A stretch of DNA of 37,764 nt, taken from contig OMUK01000115.1 in the NCBI GenBank assembly GCA_900314215.1, forward strand, positions 1 through 37,764, given 5' to 3'. Origin of the DNA: an uncultured Prevotellaceae bacterium (GTDB lineage: Bacteria; Bacteroidota; Bacteroidia; Bacteroidales; Muribaculaceae). The notes under the pieces are model-generated. The model saw only the letters and a program-made list of their open reading frames with translations. It had not been told where the DNA came from and made no database searches. The number at the start of each line of letters is the position of its first letter. The stretch's first letter is position 1. The position numbers and the translations under genes were made by a program. Shown piece after piece: positions 7,185 to 14,939 of this stretch.

Positions 7185-9670
7185 CCAAACTTTGCATCAA
7201 GATATATTACTATTTTCACAATCATCGGGCAGTGTTCTGGACACTGCTCGTCGTGCTATTTGCCTTTCTGGGTTTCTTCGCTTCGAGAATCCATCTTGAG
7301 GAGGACCTCAACAAGCTCATGCCTGCCTCGCACAACCCCGACGGCACGACCAAGCTGGCTTTTGCCGACTTGAAAATCAAGGACAAGACTTTCCTGCTCT
7401 TCCAGGGCAAGAAGGGCATGCAGCCCGATAGCATCATCGCCGTGTGCGATGCTTTTGTCGACCAGCTCAGCAAGGCCGACGCGCGCCGCGGCAAGGGTAA
7501 GCAAGTGGTGGGCGACGTCTTCTACCAGATACCTGAGGACGAGCTGACCGACGCGCTCGACTACATGACCGAGCACTTGCCGGCCTATATCGACACCAGC
7601 GCCTATCGCAGCATCGACACCTTGCTCACCCAGCAGCACATGACCCGCCAGATGCAGGCCAACTACCGCGACCTCAACAGCGACGCCGGCGACATGTTCT
7701 ACGACCAGCTCGCGATGGATCCCCTGGGCCTGCGCAACGTTGTCAAGAATCAATATGCCTCTTTCTTCACGGGCGCCACGGGCGGCTACAAGACCATAGG
7801 CGGCCACTTCTTTGTGCCCGACTCCACAGTGTGTGTGGCCTTCATCACGCCCAAGTTCTCGGCCACCAACACAGGGCAGGGCTCGGCGCTCTTTGAGATG
7901 CTCAACCAGGAAATCAGCAAGTTTGCCAAGTCGCACCCCGGCGTGAAAATTGTGTATCATGGCACGCCTGCCAGCGGCTACTACAACTCAACTACCATCA
8001 AGCACGACCTGCTGGGCACCATCATAGGCTCGCTCATACTCGTGCTGGTGCTCATCGCCATCTGTTTCCGCAACTACAACACCGTCCCGCTGCTCATCTT
8101 GCCAGTAGCTTTCGGCACTCTGCTGGGCCTGGCGTGCATGTATTTCCTGCGCGGCCAGTTCTCGCTGCTCGCCTTGGGCATAGGCGCGGTGGTGCTGGGT
8201 GTGGCCATGAGCTACGTGCTGCACGTGATGACGCACTACAAGTTTGTGAGCGACCCCGTGCAGGTGTTGCGCGACGAGGTGAAGCCCGTGTGCCTGGGCT
8301 GCCTCACCACCATAGGCTCCTTCCTGGGCTTGATATTTATCGACACCGACTTGCTGAAGGACTTCGGCCTCTTTGCCACCTTCGCTATCGTGGGCACCAC
8401 ATTCTTCAGCCTCGTCTTCTTGCCGCAGTTTCTCAATCCTGAGAAGAACAAGGTCAACAAGAAGATGTTCGCCCTGGTCGACCGCATCAATTCCTATCCT
8501 TTCGACCGCAACAAGTGGCTCATCGGGGCGATATGCCTGGTGGCCGTGGTGTGCATCGTGGCTTGGGCAGTGCGCGGCACGCAATTCGACGCCGACATGC
8601 ACGACTTGGGCTACAAGGCCCCGAGTGTGACCTATAGCGAGAACTTGCTGCGCGAGAAGACCTATGTGGGCGACAAGAGCAAGTATTTTGCCACCTCGGG
8701 CAAGACCATGGAAGAGGCTATCTCCAATTTCTCGGCCATGTCGCGGCAGCTCGACTCGCTGCAGCGTGCAGGCTTGGTCAAGAGCTATACCCACACGAGT
8801 CTCATCTTTGTGCCCCTCAAGCAACAGCAGGAGCGCATCGATGCCTGGAAGCGCTACTGGACGCCCGAGCGCCAGTCGCGGGCACGCAGCCTCATCGCTG
8901 CCACCGCGCCCCAGGCTGGCCTGGAGGCCGATGGCTTTGACTCCTTCTTCGACCTGTGCAATGGCGACTTCGAGCCCGACCCGCTCTACAATGCCGGCCT
9001 CATCCCCGAGGGCTACCTGTCGACCCTCATGGAGAAAACCTACAACGGCGACTACCTGTGCTTCACCTCGGTGCGGTGCAGCAACGACTCGGTGCGCAGT
9101 GCCCAGAGCGACTACATGAAGATATGCAAGGCTGTGGCCGACAAGCCCCACCAGATGGTGCTCGATACCTACTACTACACGACCGACGCTCTCAACAAGC
9201 TCAACAGCGACTTCAATGTGCTGCAGTGGGTGTCGATGGCCTTTGTGCTGCTTGTGCTCCTGGTGAGCTTCAAGTTCAACATCAAGTACACACTCCTGGG
9301 CTTCATGCCTATCATCTTGAGCTGGCTCATCACGCTGGGCGCCATGGTGATATTTGGCTACAAGTTCAATCTCATCAATATCATCATTTCCACCTTTATA
9401 TTTGGTATAGGCGTCGACTACAGCATCTTTGTGATGACGGGCCTCATAGGCAGCGACACCAATTCCAAGCTGCTCAGCTACCACAAGGCGGCCATCTTCT
9501 ACAGCGCGGTCATCTTGATTGTGACCGTGGGCTCCATGCTCTTTGCCCAGCACCCGGCCATCAAGTCGGTGGGCTTCTGCACACTGGTGGGCCTGGTTTC
9601 GGCTGTAGTGATATCCTATGTGATGCAGCCTGCCATTTTCAGGTGGATGAATCGTAACAAGAAGAAATAA
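7181..9670 (+). CDS. MMPL/RND-superfamily lipid exporter
   Basis: 829 residues with the duplicated RND layout: one membrane helix (about 16-35), a large periplasmic loop (to about 270), five helices (about 275-420), a helix near 448-467, a second periplasmic loop (to about 680) and a final five-helix bundle ending at VMQPAIFRWMN. The GVDYSIFVM motif in the second bundle is characteristic of MMPL/SSD transporters and places the proton-relay acid there. Such proteins export lipids or hydrophobic metabolites across the inner membrane. ApeM of aryl-polyene clusters is of this kind. Its four-base overlap with the dehydratase and the nearby LolA-like gene suggest that this operon's product leaves the cytoplasmic membrane. 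Confidence 0.88.
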   Translation: MTKLCIKIYYYFHNHRAVFWTLLVVLFAFLGFFASRIHLEEDLNKLMPASHNPDGTTKLAFADLKIKDKTFLLFQGKKGMQPDSIIAVCDAFVDQLSKADARRGKGKQVVGDVFYQIPEDELTDALDYMTEHLPAYIDTSAYRSIDTLLTQQHMTRQMQANYRDLNSDAGDMFYDQLAMDPLGLRNVVKNQYASFFTGATGGYKTIGGHFFVPDSTVCVAFITPKFSATNTGQGSALFEMLNQEISKFAKSHPGVKIVYHGTPASGYYNSTTIKHDLLGTIIGSLILVLVLIAICFRNYNTVPLLILPVAFGTLLGLACMYFLRGQFSLLALGIGAVVLGVAMSYVLHVMTHYKFVSDPVQVLRDEVKPVCLGCLTTIGSFLGLIFIDTDLLKDFGLFATFAIVGTTFFSLVFLPQFLNPEKNKVNKKMFALVDRINSYPFDRNKWLIGAICLVAVVCIVAWAVRGTQFDADMHDLGYKAPSVTYSENLLREKTYVGDKSKYFATSGKTMEEAISNFSAMSRQLDSLQRAGLVKSYTHTSLIFVPLKQQQERIDAWKRYWTPERQSRARSLIAATAPQAGLEADGFDSFFDLCNGDFEPDPLYNAGLIPEGYLSTLMEKTYNGDYLCFTSVRCSNDSVRSAQSDYMKICKAVADKPHQMVLDTYYYTTDALNKLNSDFNVLQWVSMAFVLLVLLVSFKFNIKYTLLGFMPIILSWLITLGAMVIFGYKFNLINIIISTFIFGIGVDYSIFVMTGLIGSDTNSKLLSYHKAAIFYSAVILIVTVGSMLFAQHPAIKSVGFCTLVGLVSAVVISYVMQPAIFRWMNRNKKK

Positions 9671-9688
9671 GAGAAAGCGACGAGAGAG

Positions 9689-11200
9689 ATGAAACGCGAC
9701 GTCATTGTCATAGGCAGCGGTCTGGGCGGCTTGGAGTGCGCTTGCATTCTGGCGGCCGCAGGCAAGCGGGTGCTCGTGCTCGAGCGCGCCTTGCAGCCAG
9801 GCGGCTGCATGCAGAGCTATCGCCGCCGTGGCTTGGGCTACGACACGGGCTTCCACTATGTGGGTGCTCTCGACGAGGGGCAGTCGCTGCACAACGTGTT
9901 CGGCTTCCTCGGCTTGCTCGACCTGCCCTGGCAGCGGCTCGATGACTGCTTCGACCACATCAGGATAGGGGAGCGCGACTTCGCGTTTGCCCAGGGCTAC
10001 GACAATTTTGTCGACACGCTGGCGCGCGAGTTCCCCGCCGAGCGCGGCACGCTGGTGAGTTATGCCAAGCTGTTGCGCCAGTCAGAGGCAATGCAATTTG
10101 ACGCGCTCAACCCTGCCGGCAGCATTTCGCCCTTCGACACGGGCCTCTTCGACAAGAGCGCCTATCAATATCTCACCAGCAACTTCAGCGACGAGCTGCT
10201 CATCAATGTGCTCAGCGGCGCCGCCATGAAGATGGAGCTCAACTGCGACACCATGCCGCTATTCAACTTCCTGCATTGCAACAGCGGCTTCATCGAGAGC
10301 AGCTGGCGCCTCAAGGGCGACGGCCAGCAGCTGGTCGACACCCTCATAGCCCGCATCAAGCAGGCTGGCGGCGACGTGCTGTGTGGCGCTGGCGTGACGC
10401 AGCTTGTGGAGGAGGACGGCCAGGTCACCCGGGCCGTGTGTGCCACGGGCGAGACCTACGAGGCCGACTGCTTCGTCAGCGACATTCACCCGGCCGCCAC
10501 GTGCGCCCTGGTGCGCGACAGCCAGCGCATCAAGCGCATCTATCGCCGTCGGCTCGAGTCGAGTGTCAACACCTTTGGCATGTTCACCGCCTCGCTGCGC
10601 CTCAAGCCAGGCAAGTTGCCCTATTTCAACTACAACCAGTACATCTATCGCGAGCCCAATGTGTGGACCTTCTATGAGCGCAACAGCGAGCAGGTGGGCG
10701 GCGTGATGGTGAGTTGCCGCGTGCCCGAGCATGGCGGCACTTGTGCCGAGCAAATCGACCTGCTCACGCCCATGCTGTGGAGCGAGTGCGCGCAATATGA
10801 GCTCGACGGCGATGCTGCGGCCAGTGCCCGCCCCGTCTCGCACAAGCGCAGTGCCGCCTATCACGAGATGAAGCAGCGCAAGGCCCAGCAGTGCATCGAG
10901 CTTGCCAGCCGCTTCATCCCCGGCCTCGACGCCATGGTCGACCAGTGCTACACAAGCACTCCGCTCACCTATCACGACTATCTCGACGCGCCGCAAGGCA
11001 CCGCCTTCGGCATGCGCAAGGATTATCACAACCCGCTCATGTCGTTCATGTCGCCCCACACTCCGGTACAGAATTTGCTGCTCACCGGGCAGAGCCTCAT
11101 GCTGCCAGGCGTGCAGGGCGTCACGATGTCGGCCCTCTACACCTGCGCCGCGGTGATTGGAAAAAACAAAATATGGAAGATTTTAAACACAAGATATTAA
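9689..11200 (+). CDS. FAD-dependent oxidoreductase, phytoene-desaturase/retinol-saturase-like
   Basis: 503 residues. The N-terminal FAD-binding Rossmann motif is VIVIGSGLGGLE (Gly9, Gly11, Gly14), followed by VLVLER, whose acid binds the ribose. The C-terminal signature LLTGQSLMLPGVQGVTMSA is typical of CrtI-like desaturases, isomerases and saturases. These enzymes add, remove or rearrange double bonds in long hydrophobic chains, often at the membrane surface. In this operon it could introduce or reposition double bonds in the acyl chain; the actual direction and substrate are unknown. It begins 18 bp after the transporter and ends 4 bp before the LolA-like gene. Confidence 0.82.
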   Translation: MKRDVIVIGSGLGGLECACILAAAGKRVLVLERALQPGGCMQSYRRRGLGYDTGFHYVGALDEGQSLHNVFGFLGLLDLPWQRLDDCFDHIRIGERDFAFAQGYDNFVDTLAREFPAERGTLVSYAKLLRQSEAMQFDALNPAGSISPFDTGLFDKSAYQYLTSNFSDELLINVLSGAAMKMELNCDTMPLFNFLHCNSGFIESSWRLKGDGQQLVDTLIARIKQAGGDVLCGAGVTQLVEEDGQVTRAVCATGETYEADCFVSDIHPAATCALVRDSQRIKRIYRRRLESSVNTFGMFTASLRLKPGKLPYFNYNQYIYREPNVWTFYERNSEQVGGVMVSCRVPEHGGTCAEQIDLLTPMLWSECAQYELDGDAAASARPVSHKRSAAYHEMKQRKAQQCIELASRFIPGLDAMVDQCYTSTPLTYHDYLDAPQGTAFGMRKDYHNPLMSFMSPHTPVQNLLLTGQSLMLPGVQGVTMSALYTCAAVIGKNKIWKILNTRY

Positions 11201-11204
11201 AAAG

Positions 11205-11753
11205 ATGAAGAAATTATTGATTTTCTGCCTTGTAGCTGTCATGATGGCTGCAACTGGCTATGCCGAGGTAAATACAATGACTGCTGGCGTGGTGATGACG
11301 ACCCACAAGGCTGCCGTTGCCAAGAGTGAGAAAGACAAGGGTTACCTCTACTTCAAGAGGCCGGGCAAGTTCTGCCTGAGCGTGAATGGCGGCAAGAGCG
11401 CCATGATCATGAATGGCAACACCTATACCATGGTGCGCGGCAAGCACAAGAGCGTGGCCAAGGGCGAGACCGCTGCCTATTTCAAGACGTTGCAAACGGT
11501 GCTCAACACCGTGATCACTGGCGGCCACATTGGCTCGCTCGAGTCGCTGCCTGGCGTGACGGTGAGCGGCAGCACCATCACTATCGTGCCCACTGGCAAG
11601 AAGAAGCAGATGTTCTCCTCGTTTGTCGTCGCCCTCTCGGGCAAGCAGCTGCAAAGCCTCAAGATGAACGGCAAGGGCAAGAACTACACACTCTACACCT
11701 TCAGCAGCCGCGAGTATAACAAGGCAGTGAGCGACGCAGTCTTTGTGAAATAA
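11205..11753 (+). CDS. LolA-like periplasmic lipid/lipoprotein carrier
   Basis: 182 residues with a clear signal peptide (KKLLIFCLVAVMMAATGYA, cleavage near 20). The mature part is rich in beta strands with short repeated hydrophobic strands (YLYFKRPGKFCLSVNG, MIMNGNTYTMV), the pattern of the half-barrel LolA/LolB fold. LolA proteins ferry lipid-modified cargo between the inner and outer membranes. ApeL of aryl-polyene clusters is a dedicated member. Placed between the exporter and the thioesterase, it probably carries this pathway's product. The chain is unusually rich in Lys and Gly. Housekeeping LolA is expected elsewhere in the genome. Confidence 0.78.
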   Translation: MKKLLIFCLVAVMMAATGYAEVNTMTAGVVMTTHKAAVAKSEKDKGYLYFKRPGKFCLSVNGGKSAMIMNGNTYTMVRGKHKSVAKGETAAYFKTLQTVLNTVITGGHIGSLESLPGVTVSGSTITIVPTGKKKQMFSSFVVALSGKQLQSLKMNGKGKNYTLYTFSSREYNKAVSDAVFVK

Positions 11754-11764
11754 AGCAACTGGTC

Positions 11765-12223
11765 ATGGCAAGGAAGATGAAGACGCTTGAGGACGTGTGT
11801 CGCGTGATGGTGAAATTCAGCGAGATCGATTCGATGCGCCGTGCCTGGCATGGCTCCTATGTGACCTACTTTGAGGACGGCCGCGAGTCGTTTGGCCGCC
11901 ACTATCCCGGTGTGGGCTATGCCGACATCTCGGCCTCGGGCATGTATGCCCCCGTCTACGACCTGCACGTGCGCTACTATGGCCCGCTCGAGATCAACGA
12001 CGTGGCGGTGATACACACCACCTACGTCTACCACCCTGGCGCCCGCCTCGACTACAAGTACCAGGTGTATCGCGAGAGCGACAACCTGCTGTGTGCCGAG
12101 GGCACGACCGTGCAGCTCTTTATCGACCCCCAGGGCCAGCTCATGGTCGACCGCCCCGACTACTACCAGGAGTGGCAGGAAAAGTACCTGGGCATTCCGC
12201 GCGACAGCGATGAGGAAAAGTGA
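11765..12223 (+). CDS. Acyl-ACP/CoA thioesterase, 4HBT (YbgC-like)
   Basis: 152 residues with a single hot-dog fold. The N-terminal motif FSEIDSMRRAWHGSYVTYFED aligns with the YbgC/4HBT active site, with Asp22 in the catalytic-acid position and His29 and Glu37 on the helix. The Met-Arg-Arg after Asp-Ser replaces the usual small residues, so substrate preference may differ from YbgC. It should hydrolyse an acyl thioester, here most likely releasing the chain from the operon's ACP; ApeH has this kind of role in polyene clusters. It begins 11 bp after the LolA-like gene. Cytoplasmic. Confidence 0.8.
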   Translation: MARKMKTLEDVCRVMVKFSEIDSMRRAWHGSYVTYFEDGRESFGRHYPGVGYADISASGMYAPVYDLHVRYYGPLEINDVAVIHTTYVYHPGARLDYKYQVYRESDNLLCAEGTTVQLFIDPQGQLMVDRPDYYQEWQEKYLGIPRDSDEEK

Positions 12224-12264
12224 GCCTTGCCCGCCGCGCTCAATAAATACACTATTGCAGCATT

Positions 12265-13245
12265 ATGAAAGAAGAATTAAAAGCTACATTTAAATCGGCC
12301 GATACCGAGGAGTGGTTCGACATCGTGTTTAACCGCCCCATCGGCTACTTGTGGGCCAAGTTTTTCCAGCGCCTGGGTGTGCATCCCAATGTGGTGACCG
12401 TGGTCTCGATGATCATAGGCGCCGGCTCGGCCCTGTTCTTCGCCCAGCCTTCCTATTGGTACGGCGGGTGGCACGGCTTGTGGATGAATGTGATTGCCAT
12501 CCTGCTGCTCATGTGGGCCAATTTCTACGACAGCTGCGACGGCCAGCTGGCGCGCATGACGGGCAAGAAGACCCGCCTGGGCCGCATCCTCGACGGCGCC
12601 TCGAGCGACGTGTGGTTTATCCCCATCTACTGCGCCATCTGCTACCGCCTCTATATGCACCACTCCCACGAGTTTGCCTGGCTGGGCATCCCCGACACGC
12701 CCACCAATGCCTTGATTGCCGCCCTGGTGCTCTTTGGCATCGCGCTCTACTCGGGCTTCGGCTGCCACGCCGGGCAGTGCGGCCTGGCCGACTACTACCG
12801 CCAGATACACCTCTTCATCATCAATGGCAAGCAGGGCAGCGAGCTCGACAACTCGGCCCAGCAGCAGGCCATCTACGACTCCACGCCGTGGAAGGGCAAC
12901 TTCATATGGAAAGCTTTCCTCAAGACCTATGTGGGCTACACCCGCAAGCAGGAGCGGCAGACGCCTGCCTTCCAAGCCCTGAAGCAGAAGATTACCGAGA
13001 AATATGGCTCCATCGACAAGTTGCCGCAGGACTTCCGCGCCCAGTTCCGCGCCCAGTCGCTGCCGCTCATGAAGTGGACCAATATTCTCACCTTCAACAC
13101 CCGCGCAGCCGCGCTCTACACCCTGGCCCTGCTCGACCTGCCGTGGCTCTACTTCGTGTTTGAAATCGTGGTGATGGGCTTGCTCAAGCGCTACATGCAC
13201 CACAAGCACGAGGCCATGTGCCGCAAGCTCATGCAGCAACTTTAG
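12265..13245 (+). CDS. CDP-alcohol phosphatidyltransferase family protein
   Basis: 326 residues with several membrane helices (for example about 60-90, 115-135, 150-170 and near the C-terminus). The family signature runs from Asp89: D-S-C-D-G-x2-A-R (Asp92, Arg97), eight residues, Gly106, x3, Asp110, then the last acid at Asp115. The final spacing is four residues rather than the textbook three. The family joins a CDP-linked diacylglycerol or polyol to an alcohol phosphate to form phospholipids in the inner membrane. At more than 300 residues it is longer than PgsA (about 180-200), with a 60-80-residue soluble insert (about 185-265). As last gene of the operon, 41 bp after the thioesterase, it may make a headgroup or lipid scaffold for the exported product; that is inference. 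Confidence 0.85.
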   Translation: MKEELKATFKSADTEEWFDIVFNRPIGYLWAKFFQRLGVHPNVVTVVSMIIGAGSALFFAQPSYWYGGWHGLWMNVIAILLLMWANFYDSCDGQLARMTGKKTRLGRILDGASSDVWFIPIYCAICYRLYMHHSHEFAWLGIPDTPTNALIAALVLFGIALYSGFGCHAGQCGLADYYRQIHLFIINGKQGSELDNSAQQQAIYDSTPWKGNFIWKAFLKTYVGYTRKQERQTPAFQALKQKITEKYGSIDKLPQDFRAQFRAQSLPLMKWTNILTFNTRAAALYTLALLDLPWLYFVFEIVVMGLLKRYMHHKHEAMCRKLMQQL

Positions 13246-13257
13246 GCCCTCGCCGTG

Positions 13258-13288
13258 TTGCGGCTGTGAGCCAAAAAGTGTATATTTG
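13258..13288 (+). promoter_or_regulatory. Promoter of the rubredoxin-flavodiiron operon
   Basis: TTG (13258-13260), a 20-bp spacer, then TATATTTG (13281-13288), which matches TAnnTTTG exactly. The expected start site is about 45 bp before the rubredoxin ATG. Its position just after the phosphatidyltransferase stop marks the end of the lipid operon. Confidence 0.6.
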
Positions 13289-13339
13289 CAATTGAATTGT
13301 TGAAATCTATATTGTTTAATATTTAATAGCACTACTATA

Positions 13340-13504
13340 ATGAAAAAATACGAATGCAACGTGTGTGGTTGGGTCTATGACCCCGCAGTGGGCGACCCCG
13401 ACAATGGCATAGAGCCCGGAACGGCCTTTGAGGACCTGCCCGACGACTGGGTGTGCCCAGTGTGCGGCGTGGGTAAAGATGATTTCTCACCAGTAGAGGA
13501 CTAA
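13340..13504 (+). CDS. Rubredoxin
   Basis: 54 residues. The single-iron site is complete: Cys6 and Cys9 in YECNVCGW and Cys39 and Cys42 in WVCPVCGV, with the aromatic core residues Tyr4, Tyr13, Phe30 and Trp37 of classical rubredoxins. It carries single electrons in the cytoplasm. The next gene, 5 bp downstream, is a flavodiiron protein, the usual electron acceptor of rubredoxin in anaerobes, so the pair forms a functional unit. The length is standard. Confidence 0.95.
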   Translation: MKKYECNVCGWVYDPAVGDPDNGIEPGTAFEDLPDDWVCPVCGVGKDDFSPVED

Positions 13505-13509
13505 GAGCT

Positions 13510-14703
13510 ATGGGAAAGAAGATTACCGACAAAATCACCTGGGTGGGCAAGATTGACTGGGAGCTGAAGCACTTCCACGGCGATGAGCTCTCCACCCATC
13601 ACGGCTCAAGCTACAACGCCTACTTGCTGCGCGACAAGAAAAATGTGCTCATCGACACGGTGTGGTCGCCCTACGACCATGAGTTTGTGGCTCATCTCAA
13701 GCAGGAGATCGACCTCAACGACATCGACTACATTGTGATGAACCACAACGAGAACGACCACAGCGGCGCACTGCCCGCCTTGATGGCCGAGATACCGGGC
13801 ACGCCCATCATCTGCACCAAGAAGGGCGAGATGATACTGCGCGGCCTCTATCACCAGGACTGGAACTACGTGAACGTGAAAACGGGCGACACCCTGAATG
13901 TGGGCGACAACACCCTGCACTTTGTGGAGTGCCCCATGTGCCACTGGCCCGACACCATGGTGACCTATGCCGACCAGGAGCAGGTGCTCTTTTCCAACGA
14001 CGTCTTTGGCCAGCACTATGCCACCGAGAGCCTCTACGACGACACGGAGTGCCGCAGCGACATCATGCGCGAGGCACAGAAGTACTACGCCAACATTCTG
14101 AACCTCTACAACAACATGGTGAAGAAGAAAGTCGACGAGATTGTGGGTATGAATCTGCCCCTCAAGCTCGTGGCTCCCTCTCACGGCGTGATTTGGCGCA
14201 AGTATATCGCCGACATCATCAAGTGCTACCAGCAGTGGGACAGCGACTATCGGGAGAATCAAGTCACCATCATCTACGACACCATGTGGCAGGCAACGCG
14301 CCACATGGCCGAGGCCATTGCCTGTGGCTTGCAAGAGCAAGACCCCGGCGTGCGCGTGGTGCTCATGAATGCCGTGAAAGATGACAAAAACGACATCTTG
14401 CTCGAGGTGTTCCGCTCCAAGGCCATCCTGGTGGGCTCGCCCACGGTGAACCTGGGTATCACCTATGCCATCGCCGGCATTCTGGAACTGATACACGGCA
14501 TGCGCTTCAAGCACAAGAGCGCTGCCGCCTTCGGCTCATTTGGCTGGGGCGGTGGCGGCGAAAAGCGCATCCAGCAATTGCTCGAGCAGGCTGGCTTCTC
14601 CATCATTGCCGAGCCCTTGAAGGTGAAGTGGGCTCCCGATAGTGAGGCCGAGCAGCAATGCCGCGACTGGGGCAAGTCGATCGTCGCCTCGCTGGAAGCA
14701 TAA
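13510..14703 (+). CDS. Flavodiiron protein (FprA/ROO type)
   Basis: 397 residues. The N-terminal metallo-beta-lactamase-like domain (about 1-250) binds two irons through His79-x-Glu81-x-Asp83-His84 (NHNENDHSG), a His in ECPMCHWPD, an acid in SNDVFGQHY and a His in APSHGVIW. The C-terminal flavodoxin domain (about 255-397) starts with VTIIYDTMWQATRHMAE and binds FMN. These cytoplasmic enzymes reduce O2 to water or NO to N2O using electrons from rubredoxin. The rubredoxin gene immediately upstream supplies the donor. The length matches class A members with no extra domain. It suits an anaerobe that meets traces of oxygen or nitric oxide. Confidence 0.93.
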   Translation: MGKKITDKITWVGKIDWELKHFHGDELSTHHGSSYNAYLLRDKKNVLIDTVWSPYDHEFVAHLKQEIDLNDIDYIVMNHNENDHSGALPALMAEIPGTPIICTKKGEMILRGLYHQDWNYVNVKTGDTLNVGDNTLHFVECPMCHWPDTMVTYADQEQVLFSNDVFGQHYATESLYDDTECRSDIMREAQKYYANILNLYNNMVKKKVDEIVGMNLPLKLVAPSHGVIWRKYIADIIKCYQQWDSDYRENQVTIIYDTMWQATRHMAEAIACGLQEQDPGVRVVLMNAVKDDKNDILLEVFRSKAILVGSPTVNLGITYAIAGILELIHGMRFKHKSAAAFGSFGWGGGGEKRIQQLLEQAGFSIIAEPLKVKWAPDSEAEQQCRDWGKSIVASLEA

Positions 14704-14760
14704 TCCTGAATGACCCCGATACAACACGTCCCACCCGCATCGTGGGGCGCCGTGTGATAT

Positions 14761-14816
14761 CGAGCGAGGGGAATGAGCCAAACGCGCATGGCGCGGGCGG
14801 CGATTCCCCTCGCTCG
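14761..14816. repeat. Perfect 14-bp inverted repeat with GC-rich loop
   Basis: CGAGCGAGGGGAAT (14761-14774) is exactly complementary to ATTCCCCTCGCTCG (14803-14816) across 28 bases, which themselves hold the smaller pair CGCG/CGCG. It lies between the flavodiiron stop and the acyl-CoA ligase. There is no T tract, so it is not a typical intrinsic terminator, although so long a stem would still block or protect a transcript end. Confidence 0.7.
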
Positions 14817-14894
14817 CGTCTGTCCCGGCCCATGCAGCGTGGCTGGTAAACTATAAACTATGTTAACTCGCTGTGAGGTGAAGTGCAAATTGAG

Positions 14895-14902
14895 TAAATT
14901 TG
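14895..14902 (+). promoter_or_regulatory. Candidate -7 box for the acyl-CoA ligase
   Basis: TAAATTTG matches TAnnTTTG, 37 bp before the ATG at 14940. TGTG at 14872-14875 with a 19-bp spacer is a weak -33 match. Confidence 0.5.
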
Positions 14903-14939
14903 CACCAAATTGTGTATAACAAAATTCAGCCATATCCAA

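Noticed and set aside
7988-9958. A 656-codon open frame on the minus strand opposite the MMPL transporter, and similar long antisense frames elsewhere
   Set aside because: Strong G/C bias at third codon positions leaves few stops on the opposite strand. The translations are His/Val/Ala-rich without family motifs, while the plus-strand genes show complete motifs.
3651-13245. Calling the cluster a standard aryl-polyene or flexirubin locus
   Set aside because: No aromatic-acid ligase, ammonia-lyase, ketoreductase, second ketosynthase or dialkylresorcinol enzymes are present; only part of the set matches.
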